64,000 nucleotides of DNA from Companilactobacillus bobalius (GCF_009764355.1 NZ_LNUA01000032.1:124001-188000); one strand, 5' to 3'. Positions 43,040 through 54,224 are shown, counted from the first letter of the stretch. Translations and numbers: made by a program. The notes: generated from the sequence alone by a model not told the origin.

Positions 43040-44761
43040 ATGTTCAAGATTGCTCGAGGAAGGATCAACGTTTGGCAAGTGCTTGCGGCGGTCATTTTTA
43101 TGATTTTCCAAGTTATTGCAACGTTATATATCCCTAATCTAACATCAGACATTGTTAATAAGGGTGTTATTACTGGTGATACTGACTTCATCGTCAGCGC
43201 TGGTATGAAAATGATCGTCGTATCATTTATAACCGTTATAGCAGCGTTTGGTAATGTCTTGATGGCGTCACAAGCGTCACAAGGATTAGGTCGAAAGTTA
43301 AGATCCGATTTATTCAGAAAAATATTATACTTTACACACGATGAATTCGACAAATTTGAGACTTCATCTTTGACGACTAGAACTACTAATGATGTTGTCC
43401 AAATTCAGAACGTAATGATCATGATGTTAAGAATGATGATCATGGCACCAATTATGTTGATTGGTGCAAGTTTCATGGCTTATCAAAAGAACGCTGAAAT
43501 GACGAAGATCTTTTTGATCTGGGTAATGTAGATGTAAAACATAATGAAACACTGAATCATGAAAACGGTGCCTGCTATTAAATAAATAATCATTTTTATC
43601 ATCTTCTCAATTTTGGTTTTCCTTGATTTTTTGTCAGTTATAGGAGTTATTCGTGCCTTCAGACAAGTTAAATTTGAACAAGATAGATTTAACGACGCTA
43701 ACGAAGATTACACTAACAATGCGGTTAAAGTATTCAGTATCGTAGCATTGATGTTCCCAATCGTTTCTTTGATCATGAGTGGTACTAATGTTGGTATCAC
43801 TTGGTTAGGTGCTCATTACATTGCTAACCAATCAATGGAAATTGGTAATATGATTGCCTTCATGACTTATGCTATGCAAATTTTAATGAGTTTTATGATC
43901 TTATCAATGGTCTTCGTATTTGTTCCTCGTGCTTCAGCTTCAGCTGCTCGTATTCAAGAAGTGTTTGAAACAGAAAGTAAAATTGATGTTGTGGCTAAAC
44001 CGGCTAAGCTTAAAGACGAGCCAGCTCTTAGCTTCAATGATGTTAACTTTAGATATAATGGGGCTGAAAGATTAGCTCTATCTAATTTGAACTTTAACAT
44101 GACTAAGGGACAAACTCTAGCTATTATCGGTGGTACTGGTTCAGGTAAAAGTACTTTGATCAACTTGATTCCTCGATTCTACGATGCTGAAACAGGTGTT
44201 GTAAGTATCAATGGAACGGATGTCAAAGCATTGAGTACTGAAGATATCAATAGTAAAGTTTCAATGGTTCCTCAAAAGGCTTACTTATTTAAGGGAACTG
44301 TTCGTGACAATATGCTATATGGTAAACCTGATGCTACTGATGACGAAATTTGGCATGCTCTAGAAGTTGCTCAAGCTGCTGATTTCGTTAGAGAATTGGA
44401 TGACAAATTGGATTCTGAAGTTGAACAAGGTGGGGAAAACTTCTCTGGTGGTCAAAAACAACGTTTGGCTATCGCTAGAGCCTTGGTCAAAGAGGCTTCG
44501 ATCTATGTCTTTGATGATTCATTCTCAGCACTTGATTTCAAGACTGACTTGAACTTAAGAACTGCCTTGAGAAATGATGAAAAAATTAGTCAGAGTGTTG
44601 TTGTTATCGTCGGTCAACGTATCTCAACAGTCGCTGATGCTGATCAAATTGTTGTCTTGGATGATGGTAAGATGGTCGGATTGGGAACTCACGCTGAATT
44701 AAAAGAAAATAATAAGACTTATCAAGAAATTATCGAGTCTCAAATAAAGGAGGGTAAGTAA
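43040..44761 (+). pseudogene. ABC exporter subunit 1 (TMD-NBD), with a scrambled internal block
   Basis: The N-terminal membrane part (FKIARGRINVWQVLAAVIFM) and the C-terminal part are in one frame, separated by stops in ~43505-43635. The codon count from IFLI to VIRAFRQ equals that of related exporters (43 residues), so the block replaced sequence without indels. The nucleotide-binding domain has Walker A GGTGSGKS, signature FSGGQKQ, and DDSFSALDF where a canonical domain has DE; the non-canonical Asp after Walker B fits the degenerate half of a heterodimeric exporter. The stop overlaps the ATG of subunit 2. Confidence 0.85.
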
Positions 44762-46629
44762 TGGCTGATAAAAATAATCAATCCCCTTCAGTAGGACATG
44801 GTCCAGGACGTGGCCCGGCAATTGTTGTTAAACCTAAGAATTTCTGGAAAACAACAGGCCGTCTGGCTAAGTATATGTCCAGTTACATAATCGGAATAAT
44901 CTTTGTTTTGATTTTGGCGATTGCTTCAGCTGTCTTCCAGGTTAAGACTCCTAAGATTTTAGGTGAGGCCACAACTGAAATTTATAAAGGTTTGATGACG
45001 GGTGTTGCCCAACAAAAAGCTGGTATAAAAATCAATGGTCTACCAATCGATTTTAGTAAGATCGAACATATTATTTTAATTGTTATCTTGATGTATTTGG
45101 CTTCAGCTGTTTTCAACTTTATTCAACAATTTGTTATGACTCGTATTTCACAACGAACTGTTTATAAGTTAAGACGTGATTTGAAGTCAAAGATGGCACG
45201 TTTGCCAATCGTTTATTACGATTCTCATTCTAATGGTGATATTATGTCACGTGCTATCAATGATATGGATAACATTGCCGGAACCTTGCAACAAAGTTTG
45301 ACTCAGTTGGTAACTAGTACCGTAACTTTCATTGGTGTTATTTGGATGATGCTCACAATTAGTTGGCAAATGACCTTGATTGCTTTAGCAACAGTTCCTT
45401 TAAGTTTAATTGTTGTAGGTATTATTGCTCCACAATCACAAAAATTCTTCAAACGCCAACAAGCTTCTCTAGGTCTCTTGAACAACCAAGTTGAAGAAAA
45501 CTATGCTGGTCATGTTGTCGTTAAGAGTTTTAATCATGAAGATGAATCAATCGATAAGTTTGAAAAAGAGAATACTAAACTCTATAAGGCTTCTTGGAAG
45601 GCTCAAATGATTTCTGGTATTGTTATGCCTTTGATGACTTTCATTAATAACTTGGGTTATGTCCTAGTAGCTATCTATGGTGGTATTCAAGTTGCTAATG
45701 GTAATGTCTCATTAGGTAATATTCAGGCCTTCTTGCAATACATGAATCAATTCTCACAACCAATTTCACAATTGGCTAACTTAACTAACACGATTCAAGC
45801 TACTGTTGCTTCAGCCGAACGTGTTTTTGAAATTTTGGATGAACCCGAAATGGAAAATGATAAGGTTGATGTACCAGATGTTGAAACTGACAACAAAGTA
45901 ACACTTGATCATGTGAAATTCGGTTATGAGAACAAACCAATCCTTTTGGAAGACTACAACTTAGATGTCAAACCAGGCCAGATGATAGCTATTGTTGGAC
46001 CAACTGGTGCTGGTAAAACAACTATCATTAATTTATTAGAACGTTTTTACGATGTTAAGGGCGGTTCTATTAAGTTAGATGGTAAAGATATCCGTAATAT
46101 GACTCGTGAACAAGTTAGAAGTCATTATGCAATGGTTCTTCAGGATACTTGGCTCTTTACCGGTTCCATCTATGATAATTTGAAATACAGTCGTGAAGAT
46201 GCCACTAAAGATGAAATCATTGAAGCTGCTAAAGCAGCCCATGTTGACAACTTTGTCCGTCAATTACCAAAGGGTTACGATACAGTCTTGAATGAGGAAG
46301 CTTCAAATATTTCTCAAGGACAAAGACAATTGATTACTATTGCTCGTGCCTTTGTAGCTAACCCCGAGATTTTGATTTTGGATGAAGCAACAAGTTCAGT
46401 TGATACTAGAACTGAGTTACATATTCAACATGCGATGGAACGTTTGTTGAAGAACAGAACAAGTTTCGTTGTAGCTCACAGACTTTCAACAATTCAAAAT
46501 GCCGATAAAATTATCGTGATGAATCATGGTTCAATCGTTGAAACAGGTAACCACGATGAGCTTATGGCTAAGAACGGCTTCTATGCAGATCTTTATAATT
46601 CACAATTCGCTGGAAATGTCGCTTTGTAA
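44761..46629 (+). CDS. ABC exporter subunit 2 (TMD-NBD, catalytic half)
   Basis: A 622-residue exporter half: a Gly/Pro-rich start, six membrane helices (residues ~35-330) and a C-terminal nucleotide-binding domain with Walker A GPTGAGKT, signature NISQGQRQL, and Walker B ILILDEATSSVD, with the catalytic Glu intact. Together with the upstream subunit it forms a heterodimeric multidrug or lipid exporter (BmrCD/LmrCD-like). It is translationally coupled (TAATG) and followed by a terminator. Confidence 0.92.
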   Translation: MADKNNQSPSVGHGPGRGPAIVVKPKNFWKTTGRLAKYMSSYIIGIIFVLILAIASAVFQVKTPKILGEATTEIYKGLMTGVAQQKAGIKINGLPIDFSKIEHIILIVILMYLASAVFNFIQQFVMTRISQRTVYKLRRDLKSKMARLPIVYYDSHSNGDIMSRAINDMDNIAGTLQQSLTQLVTSTVTFIGVIWMMLTISWQMTLIALATVPLSLIVVGIIAPQSQKFFKRQQASLGLLNNQVEENYAGHVVVKSFNHEDESIDKFEKENTKLYKASWKAQMISGIVMPLMTFINNLGYVLVAIYGGIQVANGNVSLGNIQAFLQYMNQFSQPISQLANLTNTIQATVASAERVFEILDEPEMENDKVDVPDVETDNKVTLDHVKFGYENKPILLEDYNLDVKPGQMIAIVGPTGAGKTTIINLLERFYDVKGGSIKLDGKDIRNMTREQVRSHYAMVLQDTWLFTGSIYDNLKYSREDATKDEIIEAAKAAHVDNFVRQLPKGYDTVLNEEASNISQGQRQLITIARAFVANPEILILDEATSSVDTRTELHIQHAMERLLKNRTSFVVAHRLSTIQNADKIIVMNHGSIVETGNHDELMAKNGFYADLYNSQFAGNVAL

Positions 46630-46647
46630 AAAAGATAGATATATAAT

Positions 46648-46677
46648 TGGAACGTGTTTATAGCACGTTCTTTTTTA
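46648..46677 (+). terminator. Terminator after the ABC exporter operon
   Basis: Stem GAACGTG / CACGTTC with a 7-nt loop and a T6 tract. Confidence 0.85.
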
Positions 46678-46705
46678 TACTTTTTATTATGAGAGGCAGG
46701 ATTTT

Positions 46706-47674
46706 ATGGCAAGTTTTGAAGAGACGAAAGCACAAATTATTGATTTAGTGAATAAGCAAGTTGTTCCAGGAGTTAGTTTTGGCTTCATAAACTCGTCACA
46801 GACGCAGAAATATACTTATGGCAATAAGTCATGGGTGCCAGAGATAACACCTCTCAAAGGCGACGAATTGCACGATTTAGCGTCATTAACTAAGGTAATG
46901 GGAACTGTACCATTAGTTTTGAAGATGTTAGATGATAAATTGATTGATTTGCATGATCCTGTCAGCAAATATTTACCAGAGTTTAAGGATAATCGGGTAG
47001 AACTGCTTCATCTGATTACACACACTTCTGGTATTAAAGGCTTTATCCCTGATCGAGATGCTTTAAACTGTGATCAACTAATTCAAGCATTATTAGCCTT
47101 GCCAGTTACTGATACTTTTAATAAAAAAGTTGTTTACACGGATACTGGCTTGATTTTTCTCGGATTGATTGCAGAGAAGTTTTATAAAATGCCAGTCCAA
47201 GATGCCATTATGAAATATATTATTGAGCCGGAAGGATTAAAGGACGCTACTTTTGAACCTGATCCAGCTCGTTGTGTACCAACTTATCCAGTTGATGGCA
47301 AGATGCTTTATGGAATTCCTAATGATCCTAAGGCTCGTCAATTAGGCAAGCATTGTGGATCAGCTGGTATGTTTGCAACTTTGAATGATGTTATGCAATT
47401 TGCCGGTGATATGTTGAAACCAGATAAAGAATTTTTATATCATAATTACACTGAATTAAATCCTGGACGTTCATTAGGTTGGGATGTGAAACCAGATGGC
47501 TCAGGACACGTTCTTTTCCATACAGGTTATACGGGTGAATTTTTGGCAGTTGATTATCAACATCAGAATGCAATGGTCGTAATGACTAATCGAGTTCATC
47601 CTAGTCAATATAACCAAATATTTTTGAGACGTCGTGAAACAATTTTGGAATCATTTTTGAACGAGAGTAAATAA
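46706..47674 (+). CDS. Serine hydrolase (class C beta-lactamase-like)
   Basis: A 322-residue cytosolic-looking protein without a signal peptide. DLASLTKVMGT gives the SxxK motif, VVYTDTGLIFLGLIAEK the YxD/N position, and the C-terminal SGHVLFHTGYTGE the KTG-like box (here HTG). Relatives are esterases, D-alanyl-peptidases or beta-lactamase-like proteins. It stands alone between terminators. Confidence 0.85.
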   Translation: MASFEETKAQIIDLVNKQVVPGVSFGFINSSQTQKYTYGNKSWVPEITPLKGDELHDLASLTKVMGTVPLVLKMLDDKLIDLHDPVSKYLPEFKDNRVELLHLITHTSGIKGFIPDRDALNCDQLIQALLALPVTDTFNKKVVYTDTGLIFLGLIAEKFYKMPVQDAIMKYIIEPEGLKDATFEPDPARCVPTYPVDGKMLYGIPNDPKARQLGKHCGSAGMFATLNDVMQFAGDMLKPDKEFLYHNYTELNPGRSLGWDVKPDGSGHVLFHTGYTGEFLAVDYQHQNAMVVMTNRVHPSQYNQIFLRRRETILESFLNESK

Positions 47675-47717
47675 AAAGCAATCCTCAAAATTTAATTTGT
47701 TTGAGGATTGCTTTTTT
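47673..47717. terminator. Bidirectional terminator between serine hydrolase and murT
   Basis: A long stem AAAAAGCAATCCTCAAA / TTTGAGGATTGCTTTTT. Confidence 0.88.
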
Positions 47718-47729
47718 GATTATCTAAAA

Positions 47730-49073
47730 TTATTTTTGTTTGATGTATCCTTGATCACCTAGAACCTTACGTAGTCCTAACATAGCTGTGTAGGTTGCGA
47801 GAACATAGATTTTCTTAGTTGGTATCTTAGGAATTTGTTTAACAAAATCTTCGATTTCAACTGTTTCAATATTCTTGTCCATGTTGAGACCAGCAATTTT
47901 GAAACGATAAGTTACATCTTTGACACGTTTACCACCAGTAATAACTAATGGCAACTTATCATAATCAAAGTCTTCAAAGTTAGCGTCCCAAATCCAACTA
48001 GTATCAATACCGTCAGCGTAGTTGGCGTTTAATAGAAAGGCCAATGAGTAAGGTTCCTGATCACTTAGTACGGTTTCAATAACTTGATTCAAACCAACGG
48101 GATTCTTAACTAGAATGATATTAACGTCTTTGTCATCAACGGTAATAGTTTCTTGACGACCGAAAACTTTTTCATCATAGGCAAAGGCCTTACGAATTTG
48201 CTCGACACCAATTCCCATTTCTGAAGCAATAGCATAAGCAGCTAGAGCATTATAGACATTGTATTTACCACCGATATTCATGGTAAATTTGTTACCGTCA
48301 ATTTCAAATTCAGTTTTGTTAGGAAGTAGTGTTGAGATATCAGTTACTTGATACTTCAGTTGTCCACGTTTGAAATTACAGTTAGGGCAGAAGTAACTAC
48401 CTAAATTAGCGTAAGAAATCATATGATAGTGCATGATATGATTACATCTAGGGCAGAGGACACCATCAGTATTAGTAGGTGCTTTGAAGTCCTCGTTCTC
48501 ATGTCCTTTGTCAGAGAAACCGTAATTGATAACTTTGTTAGGCAATTCTTTAGAAGCAAAGATAGCAGCGTCACCGTTGGCAATAATCGTGGCATCTGGT
48601 GCTAATTTGATACCGTCGAGAATTTTTTGATAAGTAGTGTAAATTTCACCGTAACGATCCATTTGATCACGGAAAATATTAGTTAAAACAAAGTACTTAG
48701 GTTTAATATATTTACAAATGATAGGAACGTTGGCTTCATCAACTTCTAGAACAGCCAAAGGTTTCTTGCTTTTTTTGTGATGAGTAACAAAACTAGTTAC
48801 AATACCTTGAATCATGTTGGAACCGGTTGGATTTGTTAAGACATCATCGTACTTTTGAATCAACATTTTATTGATTAAAGATGTTGTCAAAGTTTTGCCG
48901 TTGGTACCAGTTACGACGATCAATTCGTAATCCTTACCAAGACTCTTTAAAATATCAGGATCAATAATGAAGCTACACAAAAGGTTGAATTCAACAACGC
49001 CATTGAAAAATTTGCTTAAAATAAAATAAGATGTTTTTCCTGTTAATGTTGCAATACCTGATTTAAATGTCAT
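47730..49073 (-). CDS. murT: Lipid II isoglutaminyl synthase, MurT-type Mur ligase subunit
   Basis: A 447-residue Mur-ligase-family protein. The P-loop VVTGTNGKTLTTSLI and the central-domain motif KPLAVLEVDEANVP are present. A four-Cys zinc ribbon (CPRCNHI and FCPNCNF) inserted at about residues 200-220 is diagnostic of MurT. With GatD it amidates D-Glu of lipid II to D-isoglutamine. No gatD lies next to it in this window, although they are usually adjacent. It is divergent from tdk and transcribed alone. Confidence 0.9.
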   Translation of the reverse strand: MTFKSGIATLTGKTSYFILSKFFNGVVEFNLLCSFIIDPDILKSLGKDYELIVVTGTNGKTLTTSLINKMLIQKYDDVLTNPTGSNMIQGIVTSFVTHHKKSKKPLAVLEVDEANVPIICKYIKPKYFVLTNIFRDQMDRYGEIYTTYQKILDGIKLAPDATIIANGDAAIFASKELPNKVINYGFSDKGHENEDFKAPTNTDGVLCPRCNHIMHYHMISYANLGSYFCPNCNFKRGQLKYQVTDISTLLPNKTEFEIDGNKFTMNIGGKYNVYNALAAYAIASEMGIGVEQIRKAFAYDEKVFGRQETITVDDKDVNIILVKNPVGLNQVIETVLSDQEPYSLAFLLNANYADGIDTSWIWDANFEDFDYDKLPLVITGGKRVKDVTYRFKIAGLNMDKNIETVEIEDFVKQIPKIPTKKIYVLATYTAMLGLRKVLGDQGYIKQK

Positions 49074-49225
49074 TATGAAAACCCCAAATTGAATTAATTA
49101 AAACAATATTATCATACCTCACAAGTATTTTATGCGATTTTGTTTGAAATTGAAAAATGTTTAATGTGTTCAAGAGACAGTTTTTTCGTTATAATTTTGA
49201 AGGATATAATTTTGGAGGCGTAAAA

Positions 49226-49807
49226 TTGGCTCAATTATTTTTTAAATACGGTGCTATGAATAGTGGAAAATCGATTGAGATTTTAAAAGTGGCGCATAAT
49301 TATGAAGAACAGGGTAAGTCAGTTATTTTGATGACAAGTATTATGGATACTCGTTCAGGTACTGGAAAAATACAGAGTCGTATGGGATTAACTCGTCCAG
49401 CGATTGCTCTCAAGGAAGATTCTAATGTTTTTGAGATCGTGAAGGAAAAAAATCCTGATGCATCATGTATATTGATTGATGAATGTGAATTCATGACTAA
49501 GGATCAAGTTTTACAGGCAACTAAAGTGGTTGATGATTTAGGAATTCCTGTTATGGCTTTTGGTTTGAAGAATGATTTTCGCAATGAGTTATTCGAAGGT
49601 ACAAAATATTTACTACTTTATGCAGATAAGTTGGAAGAAATGAAGACTATCTGTTGGTTCTGTACAAAAAAAGCTACAATGAATATGCGTATGTCAGATG
49701 GCAAACCAGTTTTTGAGGGAGAACAAGTTTCAATTGGTGGCAATGAAATGTACTATCCAGTTTGTCGCCGTCATTACAACCATCCTCCAATGCTAGATAA
49801 TAAATAA
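49226..49807 (+). CDS. tdk: Thymidine kinase
   Basis: A 193-residue type II thymidine kinase. The P-loop is [13 protein letters not shown], the Walker B region [14 protein letters not shown], and zinc-finger Cys pairs appear as CWFC and later C-x2-H-type residues ([10 protein letters not shown]). TTG 49226 is chosen because TTTGGAGGCG lies 8 nt upstream; the longer frame from 49157 has no ribosome-binding site. It phosphorylates thymidine in the pyrimidine salvage pathway and starts the tdk-prfA-prmC-tsaC cluster. Confidence 0.93.
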   Translation: MAQLFFKYGAMNSGKSIEILKVAHNYEEQGKSVILMTSIMDTRSGTGKIQSRMGLTRPAIALKEDSNVFEIVKEKNPDASCILIDECEFMTKDQVLQATKVVDDLGIPVMAFGLKNDFRNELFEGTKYLLLYADKLEEMKTICWFCTKKATMNMRMSDGKPVFEGEQVSIGGNEMYYPVCRRHYNHPPMLDNK

Positions 49808-49824
49808 GAGAAAGGATTGTTAAG

Positions 49825-50922
49825 TTGGATAAAATATTTGAACAACTAGAAACATTGCTTGAAAGATATCAGGAACTCCAAGAATTGATGAGTGATCCTG
49901 AAGTTATCAACGATACTAAGCGTTATATGGCTTACTCAAAAGAAGAAGCTGATATGCGTGATGTTGTCGCTGCTTTCAGGCACTATAAAGAATTAAAGAA
50001 GAGCATCAGTGATAGCGATGAAATTTTACGCGAAACTGATGATCCAGAAATGACTGCAATGGCTAAAGAAGAAATGGATTCTTCTAAGAAGGAACTAGAT
50101 GAGGTTGAACACAACATCACTTTATTGATGCTTCCTAAGGATCCTAACGATGATAAGAATATTATCATGGAAATTCGTGGTGCCGCTGGTGGTGATGAAG
50201 CCAGTTTATTTGCAGCTGATTTGTTGAGTATGTACAGTAAATATGCTGAAAAACAAGGTTGGAATTTTGATATCATCGATGAAACTGATACTGAAGTTGG
50301 TGGTTACAAAGATGTTGCTGTAATGATTACAGGTAACAGTGTTTATTCAAAATTGAAGTATGAAAATGGTGCCCACCGTGTTCAAAGAATTCCTTCTACT
50401 GAATCACAGGGACGTGTTCACACTTCAACAGCAACTGTTGCAGTTATGCCTGAATATGACGAAGTTGATATTGATATTGATCCTAAAGACATTCGTACTG
50501 ATGTTTATCGTTCATCTGGTGCCGGTGGTCAGCATATCAATAAGACCTCATCAGCTGTTCGTATGACCCTTGATCTTCATTCTATCTGCCGTATTTAGTT
50601 TATGGGCATACACACACACCAAATCATATAAGGGGCGATAATAGATTTGAAAAATCGTGTTTATGATTATTATGAATCACAAAATCAAAGTGAATATGAT
50701 GAAAAACGTAAGTCAGCTGTCGGTACTGGTGATCGTTCTGAACGTATCAGAACTTACAATTATCCTCAAAATCGTGTGACTGATCATCGTATTGGTTTAT
50801 CTTTGAACAAATTGGATAGAATCATGAATGGCGAACTTGAAGAAATTATCGATGCCTTGATTGTTGACGACCAAACCAAGAAGTTGGAGCAAATTCAAAG
50901 TGGAGAAGCTAAGTTATTCTAA
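49825..50922 (+). pseudogene. prfA: Peptide chain release factor 1 gene with an internal scrambled block
   Basis: TTG start 49825. The coding content is RF1: [32 protein letters not shown], the catalytic GGQ in [14 protein letters not shown]. After AVRMT, the expected HLPTGIVV region and ~20 following residues (50573-50650) are replaced by scrambled sequence with two stops. The frame resumes at [20 protein letters not shown] after exactly the expected 28 codons. Since RF1 is essential, a real null allele is unlikely. The prmC start overlaps its end, the normal gene order. Confidence 0.88.
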
Positions 50923-51748
50923 CGCCCTGAAAAGGGCTTTTTTATTGTTAAAAGAGCAAAATAAGTTTCCAGAAGATGCACAGTACTTAATGGAAGAGTT
51001 AAGTGGCTTTAACTATACGCAATTACAATTGCATCGTAATGAAGCAGTGCCTAATGATATTATGCGTAAATTTCGTGATGGTGTTGTGAAATTAGGGATG
51101 GATGTACCGGTTCAATATATTTTAGGGTACGCTTATTTCCTGAATCGTAATTTCACAGTTAACGAGAATGTTTTGATACCGAGACAAGATACTGAAGAGA
51201 TGGTGCAAAAGATTATCGATGATCATAGAGCTAAGAACGAATCTATCTGTGATATTGGAACAGGATCAGGGATAATTGCTATCAGCTTGGGAATGGCTTT
51301 TCCCGATGACAATATTTTAGCGACTGATATTTCGAGTGAAGCACTTAAAGTGGCTAAACTGAATGCGGATAACTATCAGGCTAATAATGTCTATTTTCAA
51401 CAAAGTGATCTATTCAAAGAGATCAAGCCACAGCAATTTGACGTGATTGTTTCTAATCCACCTTATATTGCTGAGGACGAAAAAAAGGACATGGATCCGA
51501 GTGTTATTAAATATGAGCCGGATTTAGCTTTATATGGAAGAGATAATGGTTTAGAATTCTATGAGAACATTGTAAAGGTAGTCGATAATTATCTTTCAGA
51601 TGATGGAACTCTCTATATGGAATTTGGATTTAGACAAAAAAATGCAATAAATCAAATTTTTTGTGATAATCTACCCAATTATGTTGTAGAATTTCATAAA
51701 GATATAAGTGGTAATTACCGATATCTAAAAGCTAAAAAGGAGATGTAG
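50900..51748 (+). CDS. prmC: Peptide chain release factor N5-glutamine methyltransferase
   Basis: A 282-residue SAM-dependent methyltransferase that modifies the GGQ glutamine of release factors. It shows [20 protein letters not shown], the SAM motif [15 protein letters not shown], and the catalytic VSNPPYI. GTG 50900 (overlapping prfA by 23 nt, GGAG 11 nt upstream) best fits the family N-terminus ([14 protein letters not shown]). Codons 9-15 coincide with a perfect terminator-like hairpin (50924-50943). Confidence 0.9.
   Translation: MEKLSYSNALKRAFLLLKEQNKFPEDAQYLMEELSGFNYTQLQLHRNEAVPNDIMRKFRDGVVKLGMDVPVQYILGYAYFLNRNFTVNENVLIPRQDTEEMVQKIIDDHRAKNESICDIGTGSGIIAISLGMAFPDDNILATDISSEALKVAKLNADNYQANNVYFQQSDLFKEIKPQQFDVIVSNPPYIAEDEKKDMDPSVIKYEPDLALYGRDNGLEFYENIVKVVDNYLSDDGTLYMEFGFRQKNAINQIFCDNLPNYVVEFHKDISGNYRYLKAKKEM
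50924..50943 (+). terminator. Terminator-like hairpin inside the 5' end of prmC
   Basis: Stem GCCCT / AGGGC with a GAAA tetraloop and six T, starting one base after the prfA stop. Translation of prmC, or a ribosome terminating on prfA, would prevent folding, so it may act as an attenuator. Confidence 0.6.
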
Positions 51749-51750
51749 TA

Positions 51751-52761
51751 TTGGAAACTGAGATACTCGAGAGTACACAGATTCAAGAAGCTGCAGATTT
51801 CTTAGCCGATGGACAGTTAGTGGCTTTTCCCACTGAAACTGTTTACGGCTTAGGAGCTGACGCAACAAGACCTGATGTAGTCAAAGAGGTTTATGCTGCT
51901 AAAGGACGTCCAAGTGATCATTTAATGATACTGGATGTTTCTGGACCAGAGATGGTTTGGGAATATGCGGACAACAGTTACAAACCATTGGCGGAAAAAC
52001 TAATGAAAGCATTCTGGCCAGGTCCTTTGACAATTATTATGCCAATTCAACCCGGTAAGCTTTCAAAAGCTGTCACAGGTGGTTTGACGACTGCTGCCTT
52101 TCGTATGCCTAATAATGCAGCAACATTGAACCTTATCAAGACTTTTGGCAAACCAATTGTTGGCCCTTCTGCTAATACTAGTGGTAAACCAAGCCCAACT
52201 TTGGCTAAGCATGTTTATCATGATTTACATGGTAAAATTGCAGCTATTTTGGATGATGGACCAACCAAGATCGGTGTTGAGTCAACAGTAATTGATTTGT
52301 CTGTTGATGTACCAACTATTTTGAGACCAGGGATGATAACGGATAAGGACCTTTTGAAGGTCATTGACAACGTTAATAGTGATCACCATAAGGTCAAAGC
52401 CGGCGAGGTTCCAAAGGCACCAGGGATGAAATATAAGCATTATGCACCAAGTGCTCAAGTTATTATTGTTGATGATAAGAGTGACTTTAAACAAGCAATC
52501 ACACAATACCAGGCCAAAAATGTTCCAATGGGTGTCATGGCAGTGGATGAAGTTTTGCAAGAAGTACCAGCTGGAATCAAGACCTTTTCACTAGGAAATG
52601 ATGTCATTAGTGCTTCCAGGGATCTATTTGCTGGCTTACGCCAATTAGATACTGATCATGTAAAATTCATTCTTGCTCAAGGATTCCCCGATGCGGATCA
52701 CGGTGAGGCTTACAGCAATCGTTTGAATAAATCAGCGGGTAACACACATTATAAAAACTAA
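51751..52761 (+). CDS. tsaC: L-threonylcarbamoyladenylate synthase
   Basis: A 336-residue Sua5/YwlC-type enzyme that makes threonylcarbamoyl-AMP for tRNA t6A modification. It has the YrdC domain ([53 protein letters not shown]) at residues 1-200 and a C-terminal Sua5 domain. TTG 51751 follows AAAAGGAGATG. It is 2 nt after prmC in the same operon. Confidence 0.92.
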   Translation: METEILESTQIQEAADFLADGQLVAFPTETVYGLGADATRPDVVKEVYAAKGRPSDHLMILDVSGPEMVWEYADNSYKPLAEKLMKAFWPGPLTIIMPIQPGKLSKAVTGGLTTAAFRMPNNAATLNLIKTFGKPIVGPSANTSGKPSPTLAKHVYHDLHGKIAAILDDGPTKIGVESTVIDLSVDVPTILRPGMITDKDLLKVIDNVNSDHHKVKAGEVPKAPGMKYKHYAPSAQVIIVDDKSDFKQAITQYQAKNVPMGVMAVDEVLQEVPAGIKTFSLGNDVISASRDLFAGLRQLDTDHVKFILAQGFPDADHGEAYSNRLNKSAGNTHYKN

Positions 52762-52772
52762 GGAGACAGAAA

Positions 52773-53402
52773 ATGTCTAAATTTACAGTATTGAACCACC
52801 CTTTAATTCAACACAAATTAACAATTATCAGAAATAAGAATACTGGTACAAAAGTATTCCGTGAAGTTGCTAATGAAATTGGTGAATTGATGGTTTATGA
52901 AATTACAAGAGATTTACCTTTAAAAGATGCTGTTGTTGAAACACCAATGGGTTTAGATTCACATGATACAGCTCGATTATTGACTGAAACGAATGATGAT
53001 AAAGATTTAGTGGGTTTAGGTATGGTTGATGGTGTTCTTGAATTGATCCCAGCTGCTAAAGTTGGTCATATCGGTATGTACCGTGATGAACAAACTCTGA
53101 AGCCACATGAATACTTTGTAAAACTTCCTAGCGATATTGATCAACGTGAATTATTCATCGTTGACCCAATGCTCGCTACTGGTGGTTCTGCTAACATGGC
53201 TATCGATGCATTGAAGAAACGTGGTGCCAAACATATGCGTTTAGTTGTTCTAGTTGCTGCTCCAGAAGGATTAAATGGTACTGAAGTTAAAGATATTTTG
53301 AATGCAGGCGATGCTGCTAAACAAGAAGAAAAGATTACAGACAGTGGTTATATTTTCCCTGGATTAGGCGATGCCGGTGACAGATTATTTGGGACAAAAT
53401 AA
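52773..53402 (+). CDS. upp: Uracil phosphoribosyltransferase
   Basis: A 209-residue enzyme converting uracil and PRPP to UMP. It has [20 protein letters not shown] near the start, the PRPP loop [20 protein letters not shown], and the C-terminal uracil-binding [14 protein letters not shown]. It follows tsaC by 11 nt with Shine-Dalgarno AAGGAGA and precedes the ATP synthase operon, as in other lactobacilli. Confidence 0.95.
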   Translation: MSKFTVLNHPLIQHKLTIIRNKNTGTKVFREVANEIGELMVYEITRDLPLKDAVVETPMGLDSHDTARLLTETNDDKDLVGLGMVDGVLELIPAAKVGHIGMYRDEQTLKPHEYFVKLPSDIDQRELFIVDPMLATGGSANMAIDALKKRGAKHMRLVVLVAAPEGLNGTEVKDILNAGDAAKQEEKITDSGYIFPGLGDAGDRLFGTK

Positions 53403-53489
53403 CAATTTCATTGTTTGAATATATAAAATTTAGTGTTATTATTTTGTGGTATCAATTGTTTTCAATAAGCGAAGAAAGGAGGGTTATTA

Positions 53490-54200
53490 TTGGATGATAA
53501 GTATAAGTTTATTGATTTCTTAGGGTTAAGATTCAATGTTGCAAATGACTTATCAGTTCTTATCTCTGCGATCCTTGTTTTCATTTTGGTCTTTGCATTA
53601 TCACGTAAGATCACGATGAGGCCAGGTAAGGCACAGAATGAATATCATGCAAGGATTGATTTTACTAACAGTATTGTAAAAACGGATCAATCTGGCTAAA
53701 AAGAGAAACGCTTTAACCTTTATGCGTTTGTATTATTCCTATTTATCTTTGTATCAAACCAATTAGGATTAATTTTTCAAGTAAAGGTTGGAGGTTTCAC
53801 ATACGTTAAGTCACCAACAACCAATCCACTAATTACAATGGGACTCGCTACGATTTCATTGTTACTTTCACATTACTATGCTGTGAAGAAATTTGGATTT
53901 GGTGGTTACTTATCCAATTATGCGAGACCGGTAAAGTTCTTACTACCAATTAACCTTCTGGAAGAGTTTACAAACTTCCTAACATTGTCACTACGTCTTT
54001 ACGGTAATATATTTGCCGGTGAAGTACTTCTTGCACTTATTGGAACTGTTGCAAAAAGCGTTGGCGCTGTTACATTCGTCGCAGCAATACCATTAGCCAT
54101 GGTATGGCAAGGCTTTTCTGTATTTATTGGAGCCATCCAAGCGTATGTATTTACCACATTGTCTATGGTCTATATTTCACGTAAACTGGAACAAGAATAA
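53490..54200 (+). pseudogene. atpB: ATP synthase Fo subunit a gene, scrambled in the first loop
   Basis: TTG start behind AAAGGAGGG. FLGLRFNVANDLSVLISAIL and the C-terminal helices with the conserved LLEEFTNFLTLSLRLYGNIF (essential Arg) are intact. Between ~53638 and 53715 the expected residues after KAQN are replaced, with one TAA; DFTNSIVK survives inside. The codon count to YAFVLFLFIF equals that of related AtpB proteins. Subunit a forms the proton half-channels, so a true null is improbable in an otherwise complete operon. Confidence 0.87.
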
Positions 54201-54224
54201 CTTTTATTGGAGGAATTTTTAATT

